The notes: a model not told the origin generated them from the letters alone. A DNA stretch of 29,044 bases from CAXTEJ01 sp964243295 (GCA_964243295.1 CAXTEJ010000039.1:1-29044), one strand, 5' to 3'. Shown: positions 17,154-26,952, counted from the first letter of the stretch. Numbers and translations are program-made.

Positions 17154-18763
17154 GACCTCGCCTGCGCCAGCACCTGCAGCACCTCGGGCGCCCGTCGCGC
17201 CCACAGCGACGCCGCGGCCCGGCGCAGCGCGCCACCCACCAGCAGCCCGTAGAGCGGGCCGACGACCAGCAGGGCGACGCTCGCGGCCGACGACCCGCGG
17301 GCAGCAGGGACGACCAGAGCCAGCAGCGGCAGGTTGACGACGGCGCTGGCGGCCAGGGCGCTGAGGCTGAGCAGGCCGCTGGCCACGCCCTGGCCGGTGC
17401 CGCCGCCGCTGAACGCGTTCTGCGACGGGGGCACGGGGAACGGTGCGACGACGGCCACGGTGGCGGCCAGGCCCAGGCCGACGAGGAGCAGCGACACGGC
17501 GAGCCCGACAGCGGCCGGCGCGTGCCGCCAGCCGTCCCCGGCGGCAGCCAGCGCCCCGGTCATGACCAGCAGCAGCGGCACGGCCACCACCAGCACCGCG
17601 AGGTCGCCGCCGAGCAGGTCGCGCCGGGCGTCGCGCTGGTCGGTGCCGCTCGCCACCAGCACCCAGGTGGCGGTGCCGTCCAGGCCGAAGCGGTTGGCGA
17701 CGTTGAGCGGCATCAGCAGGCCCACCCCGCACACGGCGTACACGACACCGGCCGGCACTCCGACGCCACCGGCCACCAGCGGCCCGAGCACCACGAGCAC
17801 CGGCACGAGCGCGCTGGTGACCAGGGCGACCGAGCGCCGCGGCTCGCGCAGCAGGTAGCGCAGGTCCTTGGCGGCCACGGCCCCCGCGCGCCCGCGCGGC
17901 AGCGGCAGCCACCGGGGCTGCAGCACGGTGCTGCGCCCCCGTCGCCCGCCACTGGCGTCAGGACGCTCCAGGGCCCGGCGAACGCTGCGCTCCCAGACCA
18001 CGAGCACCACCGTGACCACAGCGGCCACCGCCAGCAGCGAGGCGACCGCCGCCGGGAGCGGCCGCCCCGGAGCCGTCGCGAGCAGACCCGGCGGGGTCAG
18101 CCGCAGCACGGCGGTGACGCGGTGCAGCTCGCCGGTCAGCCCCGCACCGGACCCGCCGGCCCGCCGGACGCCCACCTGCACCAGCGGGTTGACCAGCTGC
18201 ACCGACAGCGCCACCACCGCGGCCAGCACGACCCCGAGGTCGCGGCCGCGGCGCGAGCGCAGCAGGCCCGACAGCGAGGACGCCACCGCCCGGCTCGCGC
18301 CGACGCACAGGGCGAGCAGCAGGGCGACCGACACCAGGGCGACGATCGCGGACGCCGGGCCGGTCGCGGTGGCGGGCAGCACGCCGAGGGCCGCGACGGC
18401 GGTGGCGGCCGGGGCGACGCCGACCAGCGCGCCGCAGCCCATGACCACCAGCACCTGGCGCCGGGTCAGCGGCAGCAGGGCGAGGCGCCCTGGGTCCATC
18501 AGGTCGTCGCTGGCGAAGGTCGCGACGGGGAGCACGACCCAGCCGAGGGTCAGCACGGTGAAGGCGATCACCGACAGGTCGGTGGGCAGGTCACCGTGGC
18601 CGCGCGTGGCCGCGAGCCCTAGCAGGCACAGCACCGCCATGGCGGCCCCGCCGAGGGCGCCGAGCGCCAGCCCGGTGCGGCGGGCCGTGCTGCCCGGCCC
18701 TGCGCGCAGCGAGCCGCGCAGCAGCGCCCACCGCAGCGCCACGGCGGTGCGGACCAGGCTCAC
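17150..18763 (-). CDS. ABC transporter permease (ABC-2-like exporter)
   Basis: A 537-residue, highly hydrophobic protein with about a dozen possible membrane helices. They begin after MSLVRTAVALRWALLRGSL and include LALGALGGAAMAVLCLLGLAA and FTVLTLGWVVLPVATF. A central soluble stretch rich in Arg/Pro (RPDASGGRRGRSTVLQPRWLP) is followed by KDLRYLLREPRR, a coupling-helix-like segment of ABC-2 exporters. No substrate can be inferred. GTG 18763 is the start that matches the basic-then-hydrophobic N-terminus; an open frame extends upstream but has no better signal. It lies 43 bp after the ATPase and is almost certainly its partner. Confidence 0.82.
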   Translation of the reverse strand: MSLVRTAVALRWALLRGSLRAGPGSTARRTGLALGALGGAAMAVLCLLGLAATRGHGDLPTDLSVIAFTVLTLGWVVLPVATFASDDLMDPGRLALLPLTRRQVLVVMGCGALVGVAPAATAVAALGVLPATATGPASAIVALVSVALLLALCVGASRAVASSLSGLLRSRRGRDLGVVLAAVVALSVQLVNPLVQVGVRRAGGSGAGLTGELHRVTAVLRLTPPGLLATAPGRPLPAAVASLLAVAAVVTVVLVVWERSVRRALERPDASGGRRGRSTVLQPRWLPLPRGRAGAVAAKDLRYLLREPRRSVALVTSALVPVLVVLGPLVAGGVGVPAGVVYAVCGVGLLMPLNVANRFGLDGTATWVLVASGTDQRDARRDLLGGDLAVLVVAVPLLLVMTGALAAAGDGWRHAPAAVGLAVSLLLVGLGLAATVAVVAPFPVPPSQNAFSGGGTGQGVASGLLSLSALAASAVVNLPLLALVVPAARGSSAASVALLVVGPLYGLLVGGALRRAAASLWARRAPEVLQVLAQARS

Positions 18764-18806
18764 CGGCGACCCGCGGTGCCGGCGTCCGGCGTCCGGCGTC
18801 GACGGC

Positions 18807-19607
18807 TCACCGGGCCCCCAGCCAGTCCAGGCCGGGGTCGGGGGACGCCCGGCCCCCACCCACGAGCTGGACGAAGACCTCCTCGAGCGGTCGCCCGCCG
18901 CGCAGCTCGTCCACCGGTCCCGCGGCCAGCACCCGTCCCCCGGCCATGACGGCCACGTCGTCGCACAGCGTCTGCACCAGCTCCATCACGTGGCTCGACA
19001 GCACCACCGTGCCGCCGCGACCGGTGAAGGACCGCAGCACGTCACGGATCGTGCGGGCCGAGACGGGGTCGACCGCCTCGAACGGCTCGTCGAGGAACAG
19101 CACCTGCGGGTTGTGCAGCAGCGCCGCGGCCAGCGCGATCTTCTTGCGCATGCCAGTGCTGTAGTCGACGACCAGCTGGTTGCCGGCGCCGTCCAGGGCG
19201 AGGACGGCGAGCAGCTGGGCCGCTCGCTGCTCGACCTCGGCGGGGTCCATCCCGCGCAGCCGCCCGGTGAAGGTCAGCAGCTCGGTGCCCGACAGCCGGT
19301 CGAACAGCCGCAGCTGCTCGGACAGCACCCCCATCCGGCGGCGGGCGGTGAGGGGGTCGTCCCACACGTCGACACCGTCGACGCGGGCTGCGCCGGCGTC
19401 CGGTCGCAGCAGCCCGGTGACCATGGCGAGCGTCGTGGTCTTGCCGGCGCCGTTGGGTCCGACGAGGCCGAAGAAGCAGCCGCGGCGGACGTCGAGGTCG
19501 ACACCGCCGACGGCCAGCACCCGGCCGAAGCTCTTGGTGAGACCACGCAGCTGGACCGCCTGCGCCTGCTGGTAGGCCGACGCGCCTCGTGTCGACGGCT
19601 CGCTCAC
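18807..19607 (-). CDS. ABC transporter ATP-binding protein
   Basis: A 266-residue nucleotide-binding subunit. It has Walker A GPNGAGKTTT (about 50-59), Q-loop in GVLSEQLRLF (about 93-102), signature YSTGMRKK (about 149-156), Walker B VLFLDEPFEAVDP and H-loop VVLSSHVMEL. The signature starts STG, which is common in exporter ATPases of the CcmA/DrrA type. It energises the membrane protein encoded directly downstream. GTG 19607 follows TACCGT by 6 nt on the minus strand, consistent with a leaderless start, so the pair probably has its own promoter even though the chemoreceptor gene lies 64 bp upstream on the same strand. Confidence 0.93.
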   Translation of the reverse strand: MSEPSTRGASAYQQAQAVQLRGLTKSFGRVLAVGGVDLDVRRGCFFGLVGPNGAGKTTTLAMVTGLLRPDAGAARVDGVDVWDDPLTARRRMGVLSEQLRLFDRLSGTELLTFTGRLRGMDPAEVEQRAAQLLAVLALDGAGNQLVVDYSTGMRKKIALAAALLHNPQVLFLDEPFEAVDPVSARTIRDVLRSFTGRGGTVVLSSHVMELVQTLCDDVAVMAGGRVLAAGPVDELRGGRPLEEVFVQLVGGGRASPDPGLDWLGAR

Positions 19608-19613
19608 CCGGTG

Positions 19614-19619
19614 ACGGTA
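19614..19619 (-). promoter_or_regulatory. Putative -10 element of the ABC operon
   Basis: Minus-strand TACCGT fits TAnnnT and ends 6 nt before the GTG at 19607. Confidence 0.4.
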
Positions 19620-19671
19620 TCCGGTGTCGGCACGCCCGCCGCCGCTGAGGGAAGCCGTGGGTGGGGTCGGG

Positions 19672-21309
19672 TCAGTAGCGGAAGGCGGCGACCATGGTGG
19701 TGAGGTCGCTGCTCATGCGGGCGAGCTCGGCGACGGCCTGCTGCTGCTCGCTGACGCCCTGGCTGGTGGTGCGGGCGGCCTCGGCGACGCCGGTGATGGT
19801 GGTGGCGATGCTGTCGGTGCCGGTCGAGGCCTCGGTCACCGAGCGGTTCATCTCGGCGGTGGTGGCGGTCTGCTCCTCGACGGCGGCGGCGATGGTGTTC
19901 TGGAAGTCGCTGATCCGGGCGATGACCTCGCTGATCTGCTCGACCGCGATGACGGCGCCGGCGGAGTCGGTCTGGATGGCGACGACGCGGCCGGCGATGT
20001 CCTCGGTTGCCTTGGCGGTCTCCTGCGCGAGCTGCTTGACCTCCGAGGCGACGACGGCGAAGCCCTTGCCGGCCTCGCCGGCGCGGGCGGCCTCGATGGT
20101 GGCGTTGAGGGCGAGCAGGTTGGTCTGGGCGGCGATGCTGGTGATGATCTTGACGACGTTGCCGATCTCCTCGGACGACGCGCCGAGCTTGCCGATGGTC
20201 GTGCTGGTGGCGGCGGCCAGGGCGACGGCGTCCGAGGCGACCTGGACGGCGTCGTTGGCGTTGCGGGAGATCTCGCTGATGGACGCGCCCATCTCCTCCG
20301 AGCCGGCGGAGACGGTGTTGACCGACAGCGAGATCTGCGCGGCGGCCGCTGACACGGACTCCGCCTGGTCGGTGGTGTGCTCGGCGGCTGCGGCGATCTG
20401 GTTGGAGACCGAGCTCATCTCCTCGGCGGCGCCGGCCAGCGAGGTGGCGGAGGAGTCGATGGTGCCGACGGTGCTGCGCAGGTTGGTCACGGCGGTGTCG
20501 AGGGCGGTGCCCATCCGGCCGACCTCGTCGCGGGAGGTCAGGTCGGCGGTCTTGGTGAGGTCGCTGGCGGCGAGCGCGGTGGCGACGTCCGTGACCTTGC
20601 CCAGCGAGCGGACGATGGCCCGGGACACGATGACCCCGAGGGACAGGGCGATGACGACTCCGCCGACCAGCATCGCGAGGGAGTTCCGCAGGCTCGCGCG
20701 GTAGTCGCTCGACGCCGCGAGCGCGTCGCTTCGGGCGTCGGCCTCTTCGGCCTTGCCGACGGCGTCGAGGCCCTTGTTCATGGCGTTGCTCAAGGGGATG
20801 GAGTACTGCTCGCGGGCGGCTTCGAAGGCAGCCGTGTCGCCTTGGACGCTGGCGGGGAGCAGCTTGGTGCGGACGGCGACGAGGTAGTCCTTCCAGGCTC
20901 GGTCGACGTCAGTGAGCACGGCGCGGTCGCTGGTCGGGTGGTTCGTCGAGTAGGCGCTGAACGCCTTGTCGAACCCGGCGATGTCGGTGTCGATCTTGGT
21001 GGCATAACCGGTCTTGCCGTCGGGCGTGCTGGATGTCTCATGGTTGGCGACGTCGAGGCGGGTCTGGCGCATGAAGGCGCGCATGTCGCCCAAGGCGAAG
21101 GAGCGACGGACGTTTCCGTGGTAGAAGCTGTCGGCCCTGTCTGCTGCCTTGGCCTGAGCGAGCATGCCCGTGACGCCGACCGTGACGGCGACGAGCACAG
21201 CGACCGCGATGGCCGCCAGGATCTTCGTCGCCACCGGCAGGTCGGCGGCGGAGAACCGGTGGGGCCGGGGTGCTGCTGGGGACGTCGCAGTGGGCATCGC
21301 AGTCGACAT
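19672..21309 (-). CDS. Methyl-accepting chemotaxis protein
   Basis: A 545-residue chemoreceptor. The first helix is at about 29-52 (KILAAIAVAVLVAVTVGVTG), then a ~150-residue extracellular domain, likely a four-helix bundle. A second helix lies at about 210-230 (LAMLVGGVVIALSLGVIV), a HAMP domain at about 231-285 and the signalling coiled coil to the end. The hairpin tip is perfect: AAQTNLLALNATIEAARAG, then EAGKGFAVVASEVKQLA. The protein ends in VAAFRY with no NWETF-type tether. AGGAG before the ATG at 21309 supports the start. No other chemotaxis gene is in the window. A sigma-28-like promoter at 21377-21403 fits co-expression with flagella. The ligand is unknown. Confidence 0.94.
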   Translation of the reverse strand: MSTAMPTATSPAAPRPHRFSAADLPVATKILAAIAVAVLVAVTVGVTGMLAQAKAADRADSFYHGNVRRSFALGDMRAFMRQTRLDVANHETSSTPDGKTGYATKIDTDIAGFDKAFSAYSTNHPTSDRAVLTDVDRAWKDYLVAVRTKLLPASVQGDTAAFEAAREQYSIPLSNAMNKGLDAVGKAEEADARSDALAASSDYRASLRNSLAMLVGGVVIALSLGVIVSRAIVRSLGKVTDVATALAASDLTKTADLTSRDEVGRMGTALDTAVTNLRSTVGTIDSSATSLAGAAEEMSSVSNQIAAAAEHTTDQAESVSAAAAQISLSVNTVSAGSEEMGASISEISRNANDAVQVASDAVALAAATSTTIGKLGASSEEIGNVVKIITSIAAQTNLLALNATIEAARAGEAGKGFAVVASEVKQLAQETAKATEDIAGRVVAIQTDSAGAVIAVEQISEVIARISDFQNTIAAAVEEQTATTAEMNRSVTEASTGTDSIATTITGVAEAARTTSQGVSEQQQAVAELARMSSDLTTMVAAFRY

Positions 21310-21376
21310 GGCTGACTCCTGGTCACGGGTGGGGCGGGCCGCGAGTGGGGAGCGTCGTCCGTCCTCGCCAGGGTGA

Positions 21377-21403
21377 CAATCGGCAGCCGACCCTCCTACT
21401 TGA
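21377..21403 (-). promoter_or_regulatory. Candidate sigma-28 (FliA-type) promoter of the chemoreceptor
   Basis: On the minus strand TCAA (21403-21400) is followed after 15 bp by GCCGATTG (21384-21377). This fits the sigma-28 pattern TAAA/TCAA-N15-GCCGATA with one or two mismatches. The start point would be near 21370, about 60 nt before the chemoreceptor ATG. Confidence 0.6.
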
Positions 21404-21446
21404 CCTGATTGGCCCTGTGGTCTTCACGATCCGTGGCCGCCGGTCC

Positions 21447-22319
21447 TCAGGTCAGGGCGAGCCCGAGACCCAGCAGCACGCCGTACACGAGCTCGGCGCG
21501 ACCGGTGTCGCGCAGCGCGGGGATGAGCGCCCGGCCGCGCCCGCCGCTGCGGACTGCGCGCACGGCCGGCAGCAGCACCACCACCGACACCAGCGCGAGC
21601 AGCGACCCCGGGTGGGTGGGAGCGAGCGCCACGGCGAGCACCAGCGCCACCGCGAGCAGGCCGAGGTAGAGCCGTCGGGTGCCCGCGTCGCCCAGCCGGA
21701 CGGCGAGCGTGCGCTTGCCCGCCACCGCGTCGGTCGGGATGTCGCGCAGGTTGTTCGCGACGAGGATCGCGCAGGCGAGCGAGCCGATCGCCACGGCGGC
21801 GCCGAGCGCCGGCCACGACACGCGGTCGGCCTGGGTGTACGTCGTGCCGAGCACGCCCATGAGCCCGAAGAAGACGAAGACGAACAGCTCGCCGAGACCG
21901 AGGTAGCCGTAGGGGTTGCTGCCGCCGGTGTAGTACCAGGCCGCCGCGACCGCCGCGACGCCCGTCGCGAGCAGCCACCAGTGGCCGCACAGCGCGACGA
22001 GCACCAGCCCGGCCACGGCGGCCACCGCGAACGAGGCGAAGGCCGCGGCCCTGACCTGGGCGGGCGGCGCCGCGCCCGACCCGGTCAGCCGCAGCGGGCC
22101 GACCCGGTCGTCGTCCGTGCCCCGGATGCCGTCGCTGTAGTCGTTGGCGTAGTTGACCCCCACCTGCAGGCCGAGCGAGACGACGAGCGCGAGCAGCGCC
22201 CGCACCCAGCTCTCGGCGCCCAGCGCGGCCGCCGCGCCGGTGCCGGCCGCGACGGGGGCGACCGCCGCCGGGAGGGTCTTGGGGCGGGCGCCCTCCAGCC
22301 ACTGCCCGGTGCTCGCCAT
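21447..22319 (-). CDS. menA: 1,4-dihydroxy-2-naphthoate polyprenyltransferase
   Basis: A 290-residue membrane enzyme of the UbiA family that attaches the isoprenoid chain to 1,4-dihydroxy-2-naphthoate, giving demethylmenaquinone. The N-terminus WLEGARPKTLPAAVAPVAAGT (about 7-27) is typical of MenA. The first Asp-rich motif is NYANDYSDGIRGTDDDR (about 65-81) and the second is NNLRDIPTDAVAGKRTLAVRLG near residue 185. Eight or nine hydrophobic helices cover the rest. The ATG at 22319 gives the family-typical start. It lies 43 bp downstream of menE on the same strand and probably forms an operon with it. Confidence 0.95.
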   Translation of the reverse strand: MASTGQWLEGARPKTLPAAVAPVAAGTGAAAALGAESWVRALLALVVSLGLQVGVNYANDYSDGIRGTDDDRVGPLRLTGSGAAPPAQVRAAAFASFAVAAVAGLVLVALCGHWWLLATGVAAVAAAWYYTGGSNPYGYLGLGELFVFVFFGLMGVLGTTYTQADRVSWPALGAAVAIGSLACAILVANNLRDIPTDAVAGKRTLAVRLGDAGTRRLYLGLLAVALVLAVALAPTHPGSLLALVSVVVLLPAVRAVRSGGRGRALIPALRDTGRAELVYGVLLGLGLALT

Positions 22320-22362
22320 GCCCGCATGATGTCGCGGGGCCCCGACGGGAGCGCGAGGTGGG

Positions 22363-23592
22363 TCACCCCGGCGGCCGGCACGCCAGCCGGGCGGCAGCCG
22401 CGCGGTCGGGCTTGCCCGGGCCGCGCAGGGGAAGGGCGTCGACCACGACGAGCCGCCGCGGCGCCGCGGCCGGACCCAGCGCGGCACTGACGGTGTCGCG
22501 GACCCGCTGCAGCGCAGGAGGTCCTGACGGCCCGGCCACCAGCACCGCCACCACCGCCTGACCCCACGCCGGGTCGGGCACACCGACGACCAGCACCTCG
22601 CGGACGCCGGGCAGCGCGGCGACGACCGCCTCGACGCCCTGCGGCTCGACCTTCAGCCCGCCGGTCACGATGACGTCGTCGGCCCGGCCGGTCACCACGA
22701 GCCGCCCGTCGCGCATCACCCCGAGGTCGGACGTCGCGAACCACCGCGTGCCCGCCCGCCGGGTGAACTGCGGCGGGTGTGGCTGCAGCCGGTAGCCGCG
22801 CGCGACCACCGCGCCGCCCAGCACCACCCGGCCGGCGCCGGCGACCTGCGCCTGGACGCCCGGCAGCGGCGTGCCGTCGTAGACGCAGCCGCCGCAGGTC
22901 TCGCTCATGCCGTACGTCGTCACGACCCGGACGCCGGCCGCGGCCGCGCGCTCGAGCAGCGGCGGCGGCGCCGCCGCCGCGCCGACGAGCACGCCGTCGT
23001 AGGACGCCAGCGCGTCCGCGGGAGCGCCCCCGGCGTCGAGCAGCCGGCCCAGCTGGGTGGGCACCAGTGCGGTGTAGCGCGCTGCCGTCGTCCGGGCGAG
23101 CAGGGCGGCGGTGGCGGTCGCGAAGGCGTTGGGGGAGAAGCCGCCGGCGAGGTCGAGCACCTGCGGGCGGGTGCCGGCGAGCAGCGAGCGCACCAGCACC
23201 TGCACGCCCGCGACGTGGTGGGCCGGGAGGGCCAGCAGCCACGTCCCGGGGCCGCCGAGCCGCTGGTGGGTCGCCGTCGCGGAGGCGATCAGGGCCGAGC
23301 GCTGCAGCAGCGCGCCCCGGGGCTGCCCCGTCGACCCCGACGTGGCGAGCACGAGCGCGGTCGGGTCGGTGTCGTCGTCCTCACCGGGGCGCAGCGGGGT
23401 GCCGGGCTCGAGCGGCGCGAGCAGGGCGTCGGCGGCCGGGTCGCCGCTGGTCGGTAGCAGGGCGTCGGCCGTGCCGTCGAGCGCCGCCCGCAGCGCGTCG
23501 GTCGCGTCGGCCAGCCCGCTGCCGCCGTCCGCCACGGCGAGCCGGGTCGGACGCAGCAGTCGCAGCACGACGCCCAGGCTAGAGGGCTGCAA
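22363..23592 (-). CDS. menE: o-Succinylbenzoate-CoA ligase
   Basis: A 409-residue acyl-adenylate enzyme that activates o-succinylbenzoate with ATP and CoA, feeding MenB. The AMP-binding P-loop is LVLATSGSTGQPRGALL (about 79-95). LPAHHVAGVQVLVRSL, TTYGMSETCGGCVYDG, TSDLG, VTGRADDVIVTGGLKV and the catalytic Lys of LRGPGKPDRAA follow in the expected order. It is shorter than most acyl-CoA ligases, as is usual for actinobacterial MenE. The start is probably TTG 23592, which has AGGAG seven bases upstream; an in-frame GTG eight codons later is the alternative. It diverges from the ATPase-domain gene at 23782. Confidence 0.93.
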   Translation of the reverse strand: MQPSSLGVVLRLLRPTRLAVADGGSGLADATDALRAALDGTADALLPTSGDPAADALLAPLEPGTPLRPGEDDDTDPTALVLATSGSTGQPRGALLQRSALIASATATHQRLGGPGTWLLALPAHHVAGVQVLVRSLLAGTRPQVLDLAGGFSPNAFATATAALLARTTAARYTALVPTQLGRLLDAGGAPADALASYDGVLVGAAAAPPPLLERAAAAGVRVVTTYGMSETCGGCVYDGTPLPGVQAQVAGAGRVVLGGAVVARGYRLQPHPPQFTRRAGTRWFATSDLGVMRDGRLVVTGRADDVIVTGGLKVEPQGVEAVVAALPGVREVLVVGVPDPAWGQAVVAVLVAGPSGPPALQRVRDTVSAALGPAAAPRRLVVVDALPLRGPGKPDRAAAARLACRPPG

Positions 23593-23781
23593 CGGTGCTC
23601 TCCTGCCGTCGCACCGCAGAGTGGGTTAACGTCGACGTACCGGTCGTCGAGCAACGGAGCCCGGGTGTCGACCCACCCGTCCCCGGGCGGGTGCCAGAAG
23701 CGGTGCGGCCGCGGTGGCGGCGCTGCTCCGTGCTGCGTCACCGCCTCCCGTCGCCGCCTCCCAAGGAGGGCGAGGAGCAGG
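23593..23781. promoter_or_regulatory. Divergent control region menE / ATPase-domain gene
   Basis: This 189-bp gap must hold the promoters of both divergent genes. A perfect 10-bp palindrome ACGTCGACGT lies at 23629-23638 next to GTTAAC (23625-23630). I cannot assign -35/-10 pairs with confidence. Two purine-rich ribosome-binding sequences, AAGGAGG at 23763-23769 and GAGGAG at 23772-23777, precede GTG 23782. Confidence 0.4.
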
Positions 23782-24693
23782 GTGGGATTCGCGTCGGGCG
23801 CCGTCTCGCAGTCGTTCCCACCGGATGCTGCCAGCGTGCCGGGGGCTCGTCGGTTCGTGCGCGGCGTCCTCGTCGACGCCGGTCAGGAGCGGTGGCTCGA
23901 CGAGGCGCAGCTGGCGGTCAGCGAGCTGAGCACCAACGCGATGCTGCACGCCCACACCCCCTTCGAGGTGACCGTGCAGGTCGACGCCGAGGGCGTCTAC
24001 ATCCAGGTGTGGGACGACGAGCCGGTGCTGCCGGCCCGGCGCCACAGCGACGAGACGTCGACCACCGGCCGCGGGCTCGAGCTCGTCCAGGCCGTCGCCA
24101 GCTGCTTCGGCTTCCAGGTGGTCGGGCCCACCAAGGTCGTGTGGTTCTGCCTCGGCATGGACCTGCCCGAATCGGCGCAGCTGCTGATGCTCGATCGCTG
24201 GCGCGCCCGGGCGGCGGGCGGCGCCCACGAGTCGCCGAGCCCCACGCACAGCGTCGTGCTGCGGCGGATGCCCGTGTCGCTGTGGCTGTCGGCCCGACTG
24301 CACCACAACGACCTGATGCGCGAGTTCGCGCTGCACCAGTCGACCGACAGCCTGACCCTCGGGCGGCTCGTCGGCGCCGACCGCGCCCGCAGCCTCGTGC
24401 TCGCGGCCGTGCGCGCCCACGGCGCCGTGGCCACCGCCGACCTGGTCGTGCAGGTGCGTGGCGACCAGGCCCCCTGGTTCGAGGCCCTGCGTGACGTGCT
24501 CGACGACGCCGAGCGGCTGGCGTCGTCCGGTGAGCTGCTCGCCTCACCCGGGCCCCCGCAGATCCTCGCCGTCCGTCGCTGGGCGTGTGCGCAGGTGCTC
24601 GAGCAGGTCGCGGGCGGCGAGCCCCAGCCGTGGACCGGACCGCTGCGCCTGCCGGACGTCGCCGTGCTGCCCGTGGCTCTCGACGAGGGCTGA
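23782..24693 (+). CDS. Anti-sigma-like ATP-binding protein with an extra C-terminal domain
   Basis: A 303-residue cytoplasmic protein. Residues ~8-135 form a GHKL/HATPase domain of the RsbW/SpoIIAB type. The N-box is QLAVSELSTNAMLHAH (Glu and Asn kept), the G1 box VWDDEPVLP is followed by TTGRGLELVQAVASCFGF (G2) and TKVVWFCL. Residues ~165-303 form a separate, mostly helical region beginning RRMPVSLWLSARLHHNDLMREFAL. I have seen similar tails on actinobacterial regulators but cannot name a domain. It probably regulates a sigma factor or anti-sigma antagonist by binding or phosphorylation; no partner is encoded nearby. GTG 23782 is chosen for its ribosome-binding sites; the open frame extends 39 codons upstream without one. 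It ends 12 bp from the convergent menB. Confidence 0.82.
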   Translation: MGFASGAVSQSFPPDAASVPGARRFVRGVLVDAGQERWLDEAQLAVSELSTNAMLHAHTPFEVTVQVDAEGVYIQVWDDEPVLPARRHSDETSTTGRGLELVQAVASCFGFQVVGPTKVVWFCLGMDLPESAQLLMLDRWRARAAGGAHESPSPTHSVVLRRMPVSLWLSARLHHNDLMREFALHQSTDSLTLGRLVGADRARSLVLAAVRAHGAVATADLVVQVRGDQAPWFEALRDVLDDAERLASSGELLASPGPPQILAVRRWACAQVLEQVAGGEPQPWTGPLRLPDVAVLPVALDEG

Positions 24694-24705
24694 TCGCCCG
24701 ACCGC

Positions 24706-25641
<936 letters not shown>

Positions 25642-25659
25642 TCGGGCGAGAATAGGCGG
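25642..25659. promoter_or_regulatory. 18-bp divergent start region with overlapping -10 elements
   Basis: Only 18 bp separate the GTG of menB (minus) from the GTG of the antiporter (plus). On the plus strand GAGAAT (25648-25653) ends 6 nt before GTG 25660. On the minus strand TATTCT (25654-25649) ends 7 nt before GTG 25641. The two -10-like hexamers share five base pairs. Any -35 must lie inside the opposite coding region. This fits a bidirectional promoter and two leaderless mRNAs. Confidence 0.55.
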
Positions 25660-26952
25660 GTGCACCTGACCGGCGACTCCCTGTACCTCCTCGCCGGGTT
25701 GGCGCTGCTCGCCGGCTCGGTGCTGCCGCGCCTGCTGCGTCACAAGGCGGTCTCGACGCCGATCGCGTTCATCGCGGTCGGCATGCTCATCGGGCTGCTG
25801 CCGCTGCCGGACGACGTGCGGCTCATGCCGCAGGACCACCGGGTGCTCACCGAGCACCTCACCGAGACGTGCGTGATCGTCGCGCTGATGGGCGTCGGCC
25901 TCGCCATCGACCGGCCGCTGCGCTGGCGCACCTGGACCACCACGTGGCGCCTGGTGCTCGTCGCCATGCCGCTGTGCATCGGCGCGGTCGCGGTGCTCGG
26001 GTGGCTCGCGATGGGGCTGGCCCCCGCTGCGGCCCTGCTGCTGGCCGGCGCGCTGGCCCCCACCGACCCGGTGCTTGCCTCCGACGTCCAGGTGGACGGG
26101 CCGGACGTCGACGAGGGCGAGGATTCGCAGCCCACGCAGGACGAGGACGACGAGGTGCGGTTCGCGCTCACCTCCGAGGCCGGCGTCAACGACGGCGCCG
26201 CCTTCCCGTTCGTCTACGCCGCGACGCTGCTCGTCGGTGCGGGCGTGGGCGAGTGGGGCCTGAAGTGGCTCGGGTGGTACCTCCTCGGCAAGGTGGTCAT
26301 CGGTGTGGTCATCGGCGGCGCGAGCGGCTACGCGCTCGCCCGCCTCGCGTTCCGGTCGCAGCGCACGGTGCTGCGGCTGGCCGAGGCCGGCGACCCGATC
26401 CTCGCCATCGCAGCGACGTTCGGCGTCTACGGACTCGCCGAGGTGGTGGGCGGCTACGGCTTCCTGGCGGTCTTCGTCTGCGGCGTCGCGCTGCGCAGCC
26501 TCGAGCGCGACCACAGCTTCCACGCCTCGCTGCACGAGTTCGTCGGCCAGCTCGAGCACATGCTCACCTGGGCGCTGCTGCTGCTCATCGGCGCCGCGCT
26601 CAGCCAGGGTCTGCTCAGGTCGCTGACCTGGGGTGGCGTGCTCGTCGCCGTGATGCTGGTGCTCGTCATCCGCCCCGCTCTCGCGTGGCTGTCGCTGCAC
26701 GGCACGGTGCTCGGGCCGCGCGAGCGGATCGCCACCGCGTTCTTCGGCGTGCGCGGCATCGGCTCGTTCTACTACCTCGCCTACGCCACGGGCGCCGCCA
26801 GCTTCGCCCAGGACGACGTCGACATGCTCTGGTCGACCGCGGCGTTCACCGTGCTGCTCTCCGTGGTGCTGCACGGCGTCACCGCCACGCCCAGCATGCG
26901 CCGGCTCGACACCATGCGCGCCGAGCCGGCGGTCGCGGGCGAGCCGGTGTGA
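25660..26952 (+). CDS. Cation/proton antiporter, CPA1 (NhaP) type
   Basis: A 430-residue membrane protein with about 12 helices. It carries the ion-site motifs of the sodium/proton exchangers: APTDPVLASDV (about 136-146) and SEAGVNDGAAFPFVYAA (about 172-188), the E/G-ND pair. GVRGIGSFYYLAYA near 365 is also typical. Between the two ion motifs lies an acidic cytoplasmic loop of about 25 residues (DGPDVDEGEDSQPTQDEDDE). The first helix begins at residue 7, so the start at GTG 25660 is needed; no Shine-Dalgarno is seen and the gene is probably leaderless. It may exchange Na+ or K+ for H+. It overlaps menC by GTGA, an unusual coupling. Confidence 0.9.
   Translation: MHLTGDSLYLLAGLALLAGSVLPRLLRHKAVSTPIAFIAVGMLIGLLPLPDDVRLMPQDHRVLTEHLTETCVIVALMGVGLAIDRPLRWRTWTTTWRLVLVAMPLCIGAVAVLGWLAMGLAPAAALLLAGALAPTDPVLASDVQVDGPDVDEGEDSQPTQDEDDEVRFALTSEAGVNDGAAFPFVYAATLLVGAGVGEWGLKWLGWYLLGKVVIGVVIGGASGYALARLAFRSQRTVLRLAEAGDPILAIAATFGVYGLAEVVGGYGFLAVFVCGVALRSLERDHSFHASLHEFVGQLEHMLTWALLLLIGAALSQGLLRSLTWGGVLVAVMLVLVIRPALAWLSLHGTVLGPRERIATAFFGVRGIGSFYYLAYATGAASFAQDDVDMLWSTAAFTVLLSVVLHGVTATPSMRRLDTMRAEPAVAGEPV

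Noticed and set aside
23665..23781. 39-codon upstream extension of the ATPase-domain gene
   Set aside because: It has no ribosome-binding site and a Cys/Arg-rich low-complexity sequence, while GTG 23782 has two strong sites and gives a normal RsbW-like N-terminus.
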